A stretch of 64,000 nt of DNA from Acidimicrobiia bacterium (lineage in GTDB: Bacteria > Actinomycetota > Acidimicrobiia > Acidimicrobiales > Aldehydirespiratoraceae), in contig JAJEEV010000027.1 of NCBI GenBank assembly GCA_022820805.1, forward strand, positions 62,001 to 126,000. The letters run 5' to 3'. The translations under genes were made by a program, and so were the position numbers. A model generated the notes under the pieces. That model was not told the DNA's origin. It ran no database searches and worked only from the letters and a program-made list of their open reading frames with translations. Positions 45,593-54,030 of the stretch are shown here, one piece after another (position 1 is the first letter of the stretch; every line of letters starts with the position of its first letter).

Positions 45593-46593
45593 TGCACCTC
45601 CAAACGGGGATAGACCCGTCGAGCATTGTGTTCGAAGATCTTGGCCCCGGCCTCATCGTCGAGCGCGGCGTTGTCGATGTAGCGACGGGTGTCGTCGTAG
45701 TGGTGCCCAGTGAGAGGATCGATGCCGCGCACCGCGCCCACCATCTCCGATGCGAACAGGACGTTGTCGACGGGCATCACGTCGACGAGCAGGTCGATGC
45801 CACGCTGGTGGTACACGCAGGTGTCGAACCAGATGTGCTCCAGCAGCCCGTCGAAGTCCCAGCCGTAGTCCTGGGCCATTCCCCTGAAGCGTCCCCAGTG
45901 GTACGGCACCGCTCCCCCGCCGTGGGGGATCACCAGGCGCAGCCCCTCGAAGTCGGCCAGGAAGCCTGAGGTCAGTGCCTGCATGAAGGCGGTCGTGTCG
46001 GCGCCCAGGTAGTGCGATCCGGTGGTGTGGAAGTTCTCGTTGCAGGACGCGCTCACGTGGATCATGGCGGGGACGTCGAGCTCGCACATCGCCTCCCACA
46101 GCGGCCACCAGTAGCGGTCCGCCAGCGGCGGTCCGCTCCAGTGGCCGCCGCTCGGGTCGGGGTTGACGTTGCATCCGATGAACCCCATCTCCTCGGTGCA
46201 GCGCCTCAGCTCCCGCACCGAGGAGTCGATGGGCGCGCCCGGAGACTGCGGCAACTGCGCGACTGGGGCGAAGTTGCGGGGGTACAGGTCGCACACCCGG
46301 CGGATCAGCTCGTTCTGGTGCTGGCTCCAGAACTTGGAGGTGTGCTCGTTGCCGATGTGGTGCCCCATCCAGCTGGCCCGGGGCGAGAAGATGGTCAGGT
46401 CCGTGCCCCGCTCGCGCTGGAGGGCGAGCTGAGCGCCCTCAAGGCTCTCGCGGATCTCGTCGTCGCTGACGGCGATCTCACCCTTGGACCCCACGTGGCC
46501 GGGATCGGCGGCAACCGCCGCCTTCTGAGCCTCGCGCCACTCCCCCACCGCTGGTGGGGTGGTGGTGTAGTGGCCGTGGCAGTCGATGATCAC
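45589..46593 (-). CDS. ligJ: 4-Oxalomesaconate hydratase
   Basis: The 334-residue amidohydrolase-fold protein starts VIIDCHGHYTTTPPAVGEWR (GTG), the LigJ/GalB N-terminus. It contains FSPRASWMGHHIG, GCNVNPDPSGGHWSGPPL, LVIPHGGGAVPYHWGRFRG and NVLFASEMVGAVRGIDP. It adds water to 4-oxalomesaconate to give 4-carboxy-4-hydroxy-2-oxoadipate for LigK. It lies 9 bases downstream of the selenoperoxiredoxin gene, so peroxiredoxin, LigJ and LigK form one minus-strand operon. Confidence 0.88.
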   Translation of the reverse strand: MIIDCHGHYTTTPPAVGEWREAQKAAVAADPGHVGSKGEIAVSDDEIRESLEGAQLALQRERGTDLTIFSPRASWMGHHIGNEHTSKFWSQHQNELIRRVCDLYPRNFAPVAQLPQSPGAPIDSSVRELRRCTEEMGFIGCNVNPDPSGGHWSGPPLADRYWWPLWEAMCELDVPAMIHVSASCNENFHTTGSHYLGADTTAFMQALTSGFLADFEGLRLVIPHGGGAVPYHWGRFRGMAQDYGWDFDGLLEHIWFDTCVYHQRGIDLLVDVMPVDNVLFASEMVGAVRGIDPLTGHHYDDTRRYIDNAALDDEAGAKIFEHNARRVYPRLEVQ

Positions 46594-46602
46594 CAGGATC
46601 CG

Positions 46603-47073
46603 TTAGGAGCGGGCTGCGATGTCGGCCAGGACTTGGTCTGCGTGTGTGGCCAGGTCCTGGCCTGCGAGGTCGTAGACCGCGGCTATCTGGCCCTCGGGAT
46701 CGATCAGGTAGGTGATGCGGCGGGGCAGCCCGTACTCGTAGTAGTCCTCCCCCGGCTCGCGCTCGGCGTGGTAGCTGCGCCCAATGGACTTGTCCGCGTC
46801 GCTGATCAGCAGGTAGCCGAACCCTTCGGTGTCGGCGAATTGCCGCTGGTCCTCGACGGTGTCGAACGATGCGCCGACCACCACTGCGCCGGCTCTCTCG
46901 AACTCCGGGGCTCGATCACGGAACCCCCTGCCCTCCTTGGTTCAACCGGAGGTCGAGGCCTTGGGGTACCACCACAGCACTACCCAGCTGCCCCGGAGGT
47001 CGGTCAGGCGCACTGGGTTGCCTTGCTGGTCGGGGGCCTCGAAGTCGGGGGCCTGCGAGTTCACATCAAGCAT
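46603..47073 (-). CDS. Selenocysteine peroxiredoxin (BCP-type), TGA at the peroxidatic position
   Basis: On the minus strand the frame runs from ATG 47073 through TGA 46944-46942 and on to the stop at 46603, giving 156 residues with the internal TGA as residue 44. The protein begins MLDVNSQAPDFEAPDQQGN and reads WWYPKASTSG-U-TKEGRGFRD. BCP-family peroxiredoxins have YPKDxTPGCTxEAxxFRD there, so the TGA replaces the peroxidatic Cys and Thr41 keeps the T-x-x-C(U) spacing. The C-terminal half (GRSYHAEREP, GLPRRITYLIDPEGQI) is intact. The protein contains no cysteine at all, so it has no resolving Cys of its own. It should reduce peroxides with an external thiol. A SECIS-like hairpin follows. It is first in an operon with LigJ and LigK. 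Confidence 0.9.
46907..46927 (-). promoter_or_regulatory. Bacterial SECIS hairpin of the peroxiredoxin gene
   Basis: On the minus strand GGGGTTC and GAGCCCC pair over 7 bp (one U-G wobble) around the loop CGTGATC. The loop begins 21 bases after the TGA and has G at its second position. Spacing, loop size and G position all satisfy the bacterial SECIS model. Confidence 0.75.
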
Positions 47074-47143
47074 GGCCGGGAAGATACCGGAACCGTCAAC
47101 CGGGCCGCGACTCGGGTCCTCACCTCGACTTGCCGCGAGCCGG

Positions 47144-47187
47144 TGGCGACCAGACCCAGGAGTGGCGAGCAGACCCAGGATTAGGGT
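47144..47187 (+). repeat. Tandem 19-bp direct repeat and -10 element before the FAD-linked oxidase
   Basis: TGGCGACCAGACCCAGGAG (47144-47162) is followed immediately by TGGCGAGCAGACCCAGGAT (47163-47181), two mismatches. A -10-like TAGGGT (47182-47187) abuts the second copy and lies nine bases before ATG 47197. The repeats thus occupy the -35 region, where an activator or repressor would bind. The same 123-base gap also serves the divergent peroxiredoxin operon. Confidence 0.5.
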
Positions 47188-47196
47188 GGCCTGCCG

Positions 47197-48633
47197 ATGA
47201 CGTTCGTAGATGGGCTGCGCGCCGACCTTGGCGAGGCTGGGATCCTGACCGGGCATGATGCCGAGCCGTACCTGACCGGCCAGCGGGGCCTGTACACCGG
47301 GGAGGCTCTGGCCGTGGTGCGACCAGCGTCGGTCGACGAGACGGCACTGGTGGTCCGCGCCTGCGCGTCGGCCGGGGTGGCCATCGTGCCCCAGGGCGGC
47401 AACACCGGGATGTCCGGCGGCGCAGTGCCCGTCACCGCGGATCCTGCCGGTAACACGGCAAGACCCTCGGTCGTGCTGTCGATGAGCCGCATGAACCGGA
47501 TCGTGTCGGTGGACCCCGACCGCTGGACCATCACCGCCGAGGCCGGCGCCACCATCGAAGCGGTGCAGCAGGCCGCGGCCGCAGCCGGTCGCCTGTTCGC
47601 GCCGGACTGGGGGGCGCGGGGAACCGCCACCGTGGGCGGGGCCATCGCCACCAACGCCGGCGGCAACAACGTGGTGCGATACGGCACGATGCGCGATCAC
47701 GTGCTCGGCCTGGAGGCGGTACTGGCCGACGGGCGGGTGTGGGACGGGCTGCGGGCGCTGCGGAAGGACTCCTCGGGATACGACCTGAAGCAGCTGTTCA
47801 TCGGGGCCGAGGGCACTCTCGGTGTCGTGACGCGGGCGGTACTGCGCCTGCACCCGGCCACGCCCCACGCCCAGAGCGCGCTGGCGGCCGTCTCGGGACT
47901 CGACGGCCTCATGCCTCTGCTGGAGCTGGCCGAGGCCCGCTGCGGCGGCGATGTCACCGCCTTCGAACTCGTCCCCGATGTCGGCCTGGAGCGGGCCTGT
48001 GAGAAGTTCGGCCTCGCCCGGCCCCTGGAGGCCCGAGCCGAGTTCTACGTGCTGGTACGGCTGTCCTCGACGGAGCCGGTGTCGGACCGGCTGGGGGCGT
48101 TCCTGGACGAGGCCTCCGAGTGCGGCTGGGTGATCGACGCGGCGGTGGCGGTGACCGACGAGCACGAGGAGCGCCTGTGGACCATCCGCGACGAGCTGCC
48201 GGCCATGCGGCTATGGGACCAGCACGAGCACGGAGTCAAGCTCGACACCGCGGTGCCCATCGACCGGTTCGGCCCCTATCACGACGAGGTCCGCCGCATC
48301 GCGGCCGAACTGGCTCCGGATGCCCTGACCTACGGCTTCGGCCACGTCGGCGACGGCAACGTCCACATGTACGTCCTGCCCACCAACGATGACCAGGTGG
48401 AGCCGTTCCTAGCCGTGCGCGACGAGTTGCGGGAGCGAATCGAGGAGGCCACCTTCGCCTACGGCGGCACCCTCAGCGCCGAGCACGGCATCGGCCAGCT
48501 CCTGCGCGACCGGATCCGGCACCAGAAGCCCGAGATCGAGTGGGACCTAATGCAAGCGGTCAAGCACGCCCTCGACCCCCAAGGCATCATGAACCCCCAC
48601 AAGACCTTGCCCGCCGACCCCCGGCAAGCCTGA
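47197..48633 (+). CDS. FAD-binding oxidase (GlcD/D-2-hydroxyglutarate dehydrogenase type)
   Basis: The 478-residue protein has the PCMH/VAO-type FAD domain (AIVPQGGNTGMSGGAVP near 65-81; GTATVGGAIATNAGGNNVVRYG), LGLEAVLADG, and the C-terminal FAD-oxidase domain with GFGHVGDGNVHMYVLP and GGTLSAEHGIGQ. The histidines in the latter bind a divalent metal in D-2-hydroxyglutarate dehydrogenases. It oxidises a D-2-hydroxy acid; which one is not clear. The start is likely near-leaderless, behind a TAGGGT element and a tandem repeat. Confidence 0.88.
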   Translation: MTFVDGLRADLGEAGILTGHDAEPYLTGQRGLYTGEALAVVRPASVDETALVVRACASAGVAIVPQGGNTGMSGGAVPVTADPAGNTARPSVVLSMSRMNRIVSVDPDRWTITAEAGATIEAVQQAAAAAGRLFAPDWGARGTATVGGAIATNAGGNNVVRYGTMRDHVLGLEAVLADGRVWDGLRALRKDSSGYDLKQLFIGAEGTLGVVTRAVLRLHPATPHAQSALAAVSGLDGLMPLLELAEARCGGDVTAFELVPDVGLERACEKFGLARPLEARAEFYVLVRLSSTEPVSDRLGAFLDEASECGWVIDAAVAVTDEHEERLWTIRDELPAMRLWDQHEHGVKLDTAVPIDRFGPYHDEVRRIAAELAPDALTYGFGHVGDGNVHMYVLPTNDDQVEPFLAVRDELRERIEEATFAYGGTLSAEHGIGQLLRDRIRHQKPEIEWDLMQAVKHALDPQGIMNPHKTLPADPRQA

Positions 48634-48639
48634 GCACTA

Positions 48640-50124
48640 CTAGGAGAGCCAGTTGATGGCTTGGACCTCGGTGTAGGCCTCGATCCCCCACTTGCCCCGG
48701 TCACGGCCGATGCCCGACATCTTGAAGCCGCCGAAGGGTGCGTACATGTGGGGCTGCACCGTGTTGAGGGCCACGTTGCCCGATTCCAGCCGGCAGCCGA
48801 TCTCATAGGCCCGCTTGGCGTCGCCGGCGTACACGTAGGAGAACAGCCCGTACGACGAGTCGTTGGCCAATGCGACGGCCTCGTCGTCGCCGTCGTGGGC
48901 CAGCACCACCACGACCGGCCCGAAGGCCTCCTCGCGGGCCACCTCCATGTCGGGGGTGACGTCCACCAGCAGGGTGGGCTCCACGAAGCAGCCGGGAAGG
49001 TCGGGGCGCTGCCCGCCGCACACCGCGGTCGCCCCGGCGTCCACCCCGCCCGCGATGAAGCCCTCGACCCGGTCGCGGTGGGTTTCGGTGATGACCGGGC
49101 CGACGATCGTGCCGGGGGCCCGGCCGTCTCCCACCTTCATGAACCCGGCGAAGGCCTTGAGGGTCTCGACGGTCTGGTCAAGGATGCTGCGATGGCAGAT
49201 CACCCGGGTGGGGGCGGTGCAGATCTGGCCCGAGTGCAGCCCCCAGGTGGTGGCGATGCCCATGCAGGCCGCGTTCACGTCGGCGTCCTCGGTCATCACC
49301 AGGGCGCCCTTGCCGCCGAGTTCCATCAGCACCCGCTTCATGGTGGCCGCGCCGTCGGCGTAGATGCGGGCGCCGACGGCGGTGGAACCGGTGAAAGACA
49401 CCATGTTCACGTCGCTGGAGGCCACCAGCGCTGCGGGCGCCTCCGGCCCCGAGCCGGTGACGATGTTGACAACGCCGTCATCGAAGCCGGCCTCGGCCAC
49501 AGCCTCGCCCAGCAGCAACACGCCGAGCGGGTCCTGGGGAGCGGGTTTGATGACCACCGTGTTGCCGGCGGCCAGCGCGGGCGCGACCTTGCCGGCCACG
49601 TTCACCAGCGGCATGTTGTAGGGGGTGATGCAGGCAACCACCCCAACCGGCTGGCGCTTGACCGTCGCGCCGATCAGGCCGGCCGGCCCCAGAGCGCCCT
49701 TCTCGGCGGGCATCGGAGCAACGTCCTCGTCGACGTTTATCGGGTTGGAGTAGTAGCGGAACCGGTCGATCATCGGTCCGCCGACCTGCAGGTTCTTGGC
49801 GATCGAGGTGACCGAGCCGGTCTCGGCCTGCACCAGATCGAGCCACGACGGCGCCATCCGCTCGATGACTTCGGCCAGCGAGGCCAGGCGGCGGCCGCGC
49901 TCCTCGGGGCTGAGCCCCCGCCAGCCGCCCAGCGCCTCGCGGGCTGCCCGGGCCGCGTCGGCAGCCTGGCCCGCGGTCGCTTCGGGTGCGTGGCCCACAA
50001 CGGTGCCGTCGTTCGGGTCGATGACCGGGTAGGTCCCGGCATCGGGCTCAGTCCACTCCCCGCCGATCAGCAGTCTCCAGGATCGGTCGGTGTCAATAGC
50101 CGCTTCGTCGCTACTGTTGTGCAC
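48640..50124 (-). CDS. Aldehyde dehydrogenase
   Basis: The 494-residue protein follows the NAD(P) aldehyde dehydrogenase pattern: ITPYNMPLVNVAGKVAPALAAGNTVVIKPAPQDP, SFTGSTAVGARI, the catalytic Glu in LMELGGKGALVM and the nucleophile Cys in SGQICTAPTRV. The ending SGIGRDRGKWGIEAYTEVQAINWLS is also standard. It oxidises an unknown aldehyde to the acid. It converges with the FAD-linked oxidase (six-base gap) and is divergent from the thiolase. Confidence 0.92.
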   Translation of the reverse strand: MHNSSDEAAIDTDRSWRLLIGGEWTEPDAGTYPVIDPNDGTVVGHAPEATAGQAADAARAAREALGGWRGLSPEERGRRLASLAEVIERMAPSWLDLVQAETGSVTSIAKNLQVGGPMIDRFRYYSNPINVDEDVAPMPAEKGALGPAGLIGATVKRQPVGVVACITPYNMPLVNVAGKVAPALAAGNTVVIKPAPQDPLGVLLLGEAVAEAGFDDGVVNIVTGSGPEAPAALVASSDVNMVSFTGSTAVGARIYADGAATMKRVLMELGGKGALVMTEDADVNAACMGIATTWGLHSGQICTAPTRVICHRSILDQTVETLKAFAGFMKVGDGRAPGTIVGPVITETHRDRVEGFIAGGVDAGATAVCGGQRPDLPGCFVEPTLLVDVTPDMEVAREEAFGPVVVVLAHDGDDEAVALANDSSYGLFSYVYAGDAKRAYEIGCRLESGNVALNTVQPHMYAPFGGFKMSGIGRDRGKWGIEAYTEVQAINWLS

Positions 50125-50198
50125 CGTGCGAGCCTACGCAGGCCGCACGATGTCAGCGCATTGCGCCTGCCGCCAGCACCACAACACGAGGAGCACCC

Positions 50199-51401
50199 AT
50201 GCCCGAAGCTGTGATCGTCGCCACTGCCCGAACCCCGATCGGCCGGGCCGTCAAGGGATCGCTCACCGAAGTCAGGCCCGACGACATGTCGGCGTTCATT
50301 ATCGGCGATGTGCTGTCGAAGGTCCCTGGCCTCGACCGCAACGACGTGGAGGACGTGATCTGGGGCATCGGACAACCCGGCGGCGAGGGCGGCTACAACG
50401 TCGCCCGGGTCGCCTCCATCCTGGCCGGAGTGAACGCGCCGGGCGTGACCGTCAACCGCTACTGCTCATCGTCGCTGCAGACCATCCGCATGGCCGCCCA
50501 CGCCATCAAGGCGGGCGAGGGCGACTGTTTCGTGGCGGGAGGCGTGGAGACCGTGTCACGCTACGACAAGGGGGCTGCGGACAGCGGCCCCCACAACGGC
50601 CAGTTCGCCGACGCCCAGGACCGCACCGCCGAGCGCACCGCCGAGGGCTCCGCCACGTGGGCTCCCCCGCAGGGTCTGCCCGACATCTACATCGCCATGG
50701 GCCAGACCGCCGAGAATGTCGCCCAGTTCAAGGGCGTGTCCCGCCAGGCCCAGGACGAGTGGGGCGTGCGGTCCCAGAATCGGGCCGAGGCGGCTCGCGA
50801 CCGGGGCTTCTTCGAGCGTGAGATCACTCCGTACCCGATGGCCGACGGCTCCGAGGTCCAGAGCGACGACGGGATCCGGGCCGGCACCACCCTCGAGGGC
50901 GTCTCCCAGCTGCGGCCGGTGTTCCGTCCCGACGGCACCGTCACCGCCGGCAACTGCTGCCCCCTCAACGACGGCGCGGCCGCGGTGGTGGTCATGTCCG
51001 ACGCCAAGGCGGCGGCAGTCGGCGCCACGCCCCTCGCCCGCATCGTGGCCACCGGCGTCTCCGCTCTCAACCCCGAGATCATGGGCCTCGGCCCGGTCGA
51101 TGCCTGCCGCCAGGCCTTGGATCGGGCCGGCATGACGATGGACGACATCGACCACGTCGAGATCAACGAGGCCTTCGCGGCCCAGGTTCTGCCCTCGGCC
51201 GACGACCTCGGCATCGACTACGACAAGCTCAACCCCAACGGCGGGTCGATCGCGCTGGGCCATCCCTTCGGCATGACCGGGTCGCGCATCATGTGCACGC
51301 TGCTGAACGGCCTCGAGGACGCCGACAACACCATCGGCCTCGAGTCGATGTGCGTGGGCGGCGGCCAGGGGATGGCGATGATCGTCGAGCGCCTCAACTA
51401 A
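50199..51401 (+). CDS. Acetyl-CoA acetyltransferase / thiolase
   Basis: The 400-residue thiolase begins VIVATARTPIGRA. It has the acylated cysteine Cys89 in NRYCSSSLQTIRMAAHAI, NEAFAAQ, GGSIALGHPFGMTGSR with the catalytic His, and CVGGGQGMAMI with the second Cys near the C-terminus. It either cleaves 3-ketoacyl-CoA or condenses two acyl-CoA units. It is full length and monocistronic by spacing. Confidence 0.93.
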   Translation: MPEAVIVATARTPIGRAVKGSLTEVRPDDMSAFIIGDVLSKVPGLDRNDVEDVIWGIGQPGGEGGYNVARVASILAGVNAPGVTVNRYCSSSLQTIRMAAHAIKAGEGDCFVAGGVETVSRYDKGAADSGPHNGQFADAQDRTAERTAEGSATWAPPQGLPDIYIAMGQTAENVAQFKGVSRQAQDEWGVRSQNRAEAARDRGFFEREITPYPMADGSEVQSDDGIRAGTTLEGVSQLRPVFRPDGTVTAGNCCPLNDGAAAVVVMSDAKAAAVGATPLARIVATGVSALNPEIMGLGPVDACRQALDRAGMTMDDIDHVEINEAFAAQVLPSADDLGIDYDKLNPNGGSIALGHPFGMTGSRIMCTLLNGLEDADNTIGLESMCVGGGQGMAMIVERLN

Positions 51402-51594
51402 CGACAGGCCTCTATGCGCGCCGGGCGGCCGCGACAAGACGTCCGGCCGACCACTCGCGGGCCCCGGTATCACATCCAAGCGTGCAATCGAGGTGTTGGC
51501 GCGACGGCGTACTGCCTGGTCAGGCCCTCATCCAGGGGCGCATTCGAAATAAGCGCGACGGCGGAGATCAGAAGAATTAGGTTCGCGTCCGACC

Positions 51595-52905
51595 ATGTCG
51601 ACGTGGCCTCACCTCCCCGATCGCTTTGCCGCCGGCATCGGCGTTTGCGCAGCGCTCCTCTCGCTGGCTTCCTCATGCGCGAGCGACGCGGGTCGAGACG
51701 GCGGCGGACCGCACTTCACTGGGGAGCGCGCCGGGGCCGTCGAACCCGCTGTCTCGACCGACGCAGAGGCTGGTACGGCCCAGCAGGCGGCCACCCTTCC
51801 AGAAACCGAGGCTGCGGCGGCGCAGCCGGCACCCGCGGAGACCACCGTCGAAGCGGTGCCAGATCCGGATTCGTCACCTCCTCCGTCCACTACGACGCCG
51901 CCGATCGAGCCTGCCGTTCCAGAAGTGCCGGCCGAAGACCCCGAAACAACTTCCACACCACCTACAACCACCACACCACCAGACGAGCCCCAACCCGAAG
52001 ACCCACCAACCACAACCACAACCACAACCCCGCCCACCACCACAACCACCACACCACCAGACGAGTCCCAACCCGAAGACCCACCACCCGGCTGGGCGGA
52101 GTTGCCTGATACCGGCGAGTCCTTGTTCGAGCCCGGAGACGAGGGGCCGACTCGCCGGATGGTGGCCATATACGGCCATCCGTCGACAGGGGGTCTCGGT
52201 GTGCTGGGTGAGCAGGGGCCCGAGGCGGCAGTAGAGCGTCTTCGCTCCATAGCCGAGGGCTACGGAGCGGACGGATCAGCGGTGCTGCCCACCTTCGAGA
52301 TCATCGCCACCGTCGCCTCCGCCTCCGCCGGCGCTGACGGGGACTACTCGAGCATGACCGATCGCGACGTGATCAGGCCCTGGATCGAGACGGCGGCCGC
52401 GAACGGGGTGTATGTCGTCCTGGATCTCCAGCCGGGACGGTCGGACTTCCTCACGCAGGCGAAGTACTACGAGGAGTTCCTGCGCCTGCCCCACGTCGGG
52501 CTAGCACTTGACCCGGAGTGGAGGCTCAAGCCCGACCAGGTCCACTTGGAGCAGATCGGCACGGTGGACGCCGCGGAGATCAACCGGGTCGTGGATTGGC
52601 TGGCCGGGATCGTCAGAGAGGGGGCCCTCCCCCAGAAGCTGCTGATCGTTCACCAGTTCCGGCTCGCCATGATCACCAACCGCGAGCAGATCGAGACACC
52701 CCCGGAACTGGCCGTGCTGATCCACATGGACGGCCAGGGCTCCCTGACCGCCAAGTACAACACCTGGAACACGCTCACCGGTCTGCCGGATGCTGACCGC
52801 TTCCACTGGGGATGGAAGAACTTCTACGACGAGGACAGCCCGATGGCCGCCCCAGACCAAGTGCTGGCGCTGTCCCCCCAGATCGTGTTCGTGTCCTTCC
52901 AGTAG
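51595..52905 (+). CDS. Lipoprotein with Thr/Pro-rich stalk and unrecognised C-terminal domain
   Basis: The 436-residue protein has a signal sequence ending in a lipobox-like LASSC at about residues 24-28, so Cys28 is probably lipidated. Residues ~40-170 are a low-complexity stalk rich in Thr, Pro, Glu and Asp, with a duplicated PPDE(P/S)QPEDPP unit. The globular part (from ~180: MVAIYGHPSTGGLGVLGEQGPEAAVERL ... YVVLDLQPGRSDFL ... GLALDPEWRLKPDQ) has the strand-helix rhythm of a TIM barrel, and the acidic DPEW is reminiscent of glycoside hydrolases. No family is recognised. It is likely displayed at the cell surface. The start could be a different in-frame codon. Confidence 0.7.
   Translation: MSTWPHLPDRFAAGIGVCAALLSLASSCASDAGRDGGGPHFTGERAGAVEPAVSTDAEAGTAQQAATLPETEAAAAQPAPAETTVEAVPDPDSSPPPSTTTPPIEPAVPEVPAEDPETTSTPPTTTTPPDEPQPEDPPTTTTTTTPPTTTTTTPPDESQPEDPPPGWAELPDTGESLFEPGDEGPTRRMVAIYGHPSTGGLGVLGEQGPEAAVERLRSIAEGYGADGSAVLPTFEIIATVASASAGADGDYSSMTDRDVIRPWIETAAANGVYVVLDLQPGRSDFLTQAKYYEEFLRLPHVGLALDPEWRLKPDQVHLEQIGTVDAAEINRVVDWLAGIVREGALPQKLLIVHQFRLAMITNREQIETPPELAVLIHMDGQGSLTAKYNTWNTLTGLPDADRFHWGWKNFYDEDSPMAAPDQVLALSPQIVFVSFQ
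51964..52086 (+). repeat. 45-bp direct repeat in the lipoprotein stalk
   Basis: Bases 51964-52008 recur at 52042-52086 with one mismatch and an offset of 78 bases (26 codons). Each copy encodes the stalk unit TTPPDE(P/S)QPEDPP. The stretch is almost free of G on the coding strand, unlike the rest of the gene. Such in-frame repeats can expand or shrink by slippage, changing stalk length. Confidence 0.7.
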
Positions 52906-52944
52906 CCCAGCGCCTCAACTGACGTCGTCAGAGGCTGGACTTGG

Positions 52945-53976
52945 TTAGCCCTGGCCGCCGGAGGTCTCTTTGACTGACGCCTTGCCGGCCGATATCCACG
53001 GCATCATCGCCCTGAGCTCCTTGCCCACGATCTCGACCGGGTGGTCGTGGCCGGCCGCCTCCAGGCGCAGGAAGTTGGGCCGGCCGCCGCGGCTCTCGGC
53101 CACCCACTCCTCGGCGAACGAGCCGTCCTGCACCTCGGCCAGGATGCGCAGCATCTCGGCCCGCACCGCGTCGTTGACGATGCGCGGCCCCCGGGTCAGG
53201 TCGCCGTACTCGGCGGTGTCCGACACCGAGTAGCGCATCCCGGCGATGCCCTCCTCGTACATGAGGTCGACGATCAGCTTGAGCTCGTGCAGGCACTCGA
53301 AGTATGCGATCTCGGGCTGGTAGCCGGCGTCGACTAGCGTCTCGAAAGCGGCCTGCACCAGCGCGGTGGTGCCCCCGCACAGCACGGCCTGCTCGCCGAA
53401 CAGGTCGGTCTCGGTCTCCTCGGTGAAGGTGGTCTCGATCACCCCGGCCCGGGCTCCGCCGATAGCGTCGGAGTAGGCCAGCGCGAGGGGCAGCGCGCCG
53501 CCGGAGGCGTCCTGCTCGATCGCCACCAGGCACGGCACGCCGCCGCCCTCGACGTAGGTGCGTCGCACGAGGTGGCCGGGCCCCTTGGGGGCGACCATGC
53601 ACACGTCCACCGACTCGGGCGGCGAGATGAGCCCGAAGCGGATGTTGAACCCGTGGGCGAAGAACAGCGCGTCACCGGCCTGCAGGTTCGGCTCGACGTG
53701 CTCGGCGTAGATGGCGCCCATCTCGGTGTCGGGCATGAGCATCATCGTCAAATCGGCCTCGGCCACGGCCTCCGCGATCGAGCGGACCTCCAGCCCGGCC
53801 TCGCGGGCCTTGGCCGCCGACGAGGAGCCGTCGCGCAGGCCCACCCGCACGTCGATGCCCGAGTCCTTGAGGTTGAGGGCATGCGAATGGCCCTGGGATC
53901 CGTAGCCGAGCACGGCCACCTTGCGGCCGGCAAGGGCCGACCGGTCCACGTCCTGCTCGTAGTAGATGTTCGCCAC
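52945..53976 (-). CDS. ilvC: Ketol-acid reductoisomerase
   Basis: The 343-residue class I enzyme has the NADP-binding [18 protein letters not shown] near 23-40, [25 protein letters not shown], and the metal/substrate helices with [12 protein letters not shown] and [18 protein letters not shown]. It converts 2-acetolactate to 2,3-dihydroxyisovalerate in valine and leucine synthesis, and the homologous isoleucine step. GTG start with AGAGAGG upstream. It is the third gene of ilvBNC, 54 bases after ilvN. Confidence 0.97.
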   Translation of the reverse strand: MANIYYEQDVDRSALAGRKVAVLGYGSQGHSHALNLKDSGIDVRVGLRDGSSSAAKAREAGLEVRSIAEAVAEADLTMMLMPDTEMGAIYAEHVEPNLQAGDALFFAHGFNIRFGLISPPESVDVCMVAPKGPGHLVRRTYVEGGGVPCLVAIEQDASGGALPLALAYSDAIGGARAGVIETTFTEETETDLFGEQAVLCGGTTALVQAAFETLVDAGYQPEIAYFECLHELKLIVDLMYEEGIAGMRYSVSDTAEYGDLTRGPRIVNDAVRAEMLRILAEVQDGSFAEEWVAESRGGRPNFLRLEAAGHDHPVEIVGKELRAMMPWISAGKASVKETSGGQG

Positions 53977-54030
53977 GAGAGCCTCTCTTTGTGCTTGTAG
54001 GGATCGGATGTTCGGGACTGACGGTACAGA

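Noticed and set aside
46942-46944. Peroxiredoxin split into a short C-terminal gene and an unrelated upstream frame
   Set aside because: Both parts are in one frame and join at the catalytic position; reading the TGA as Sec restores a full-length peroxiredoxin.
51964-52086. Repeat in the lipoprotein gene as a non-coding satellite
   Set aside because: The 78-base period is a multiple of three and keeps the Thr/Pro stalk in frame.
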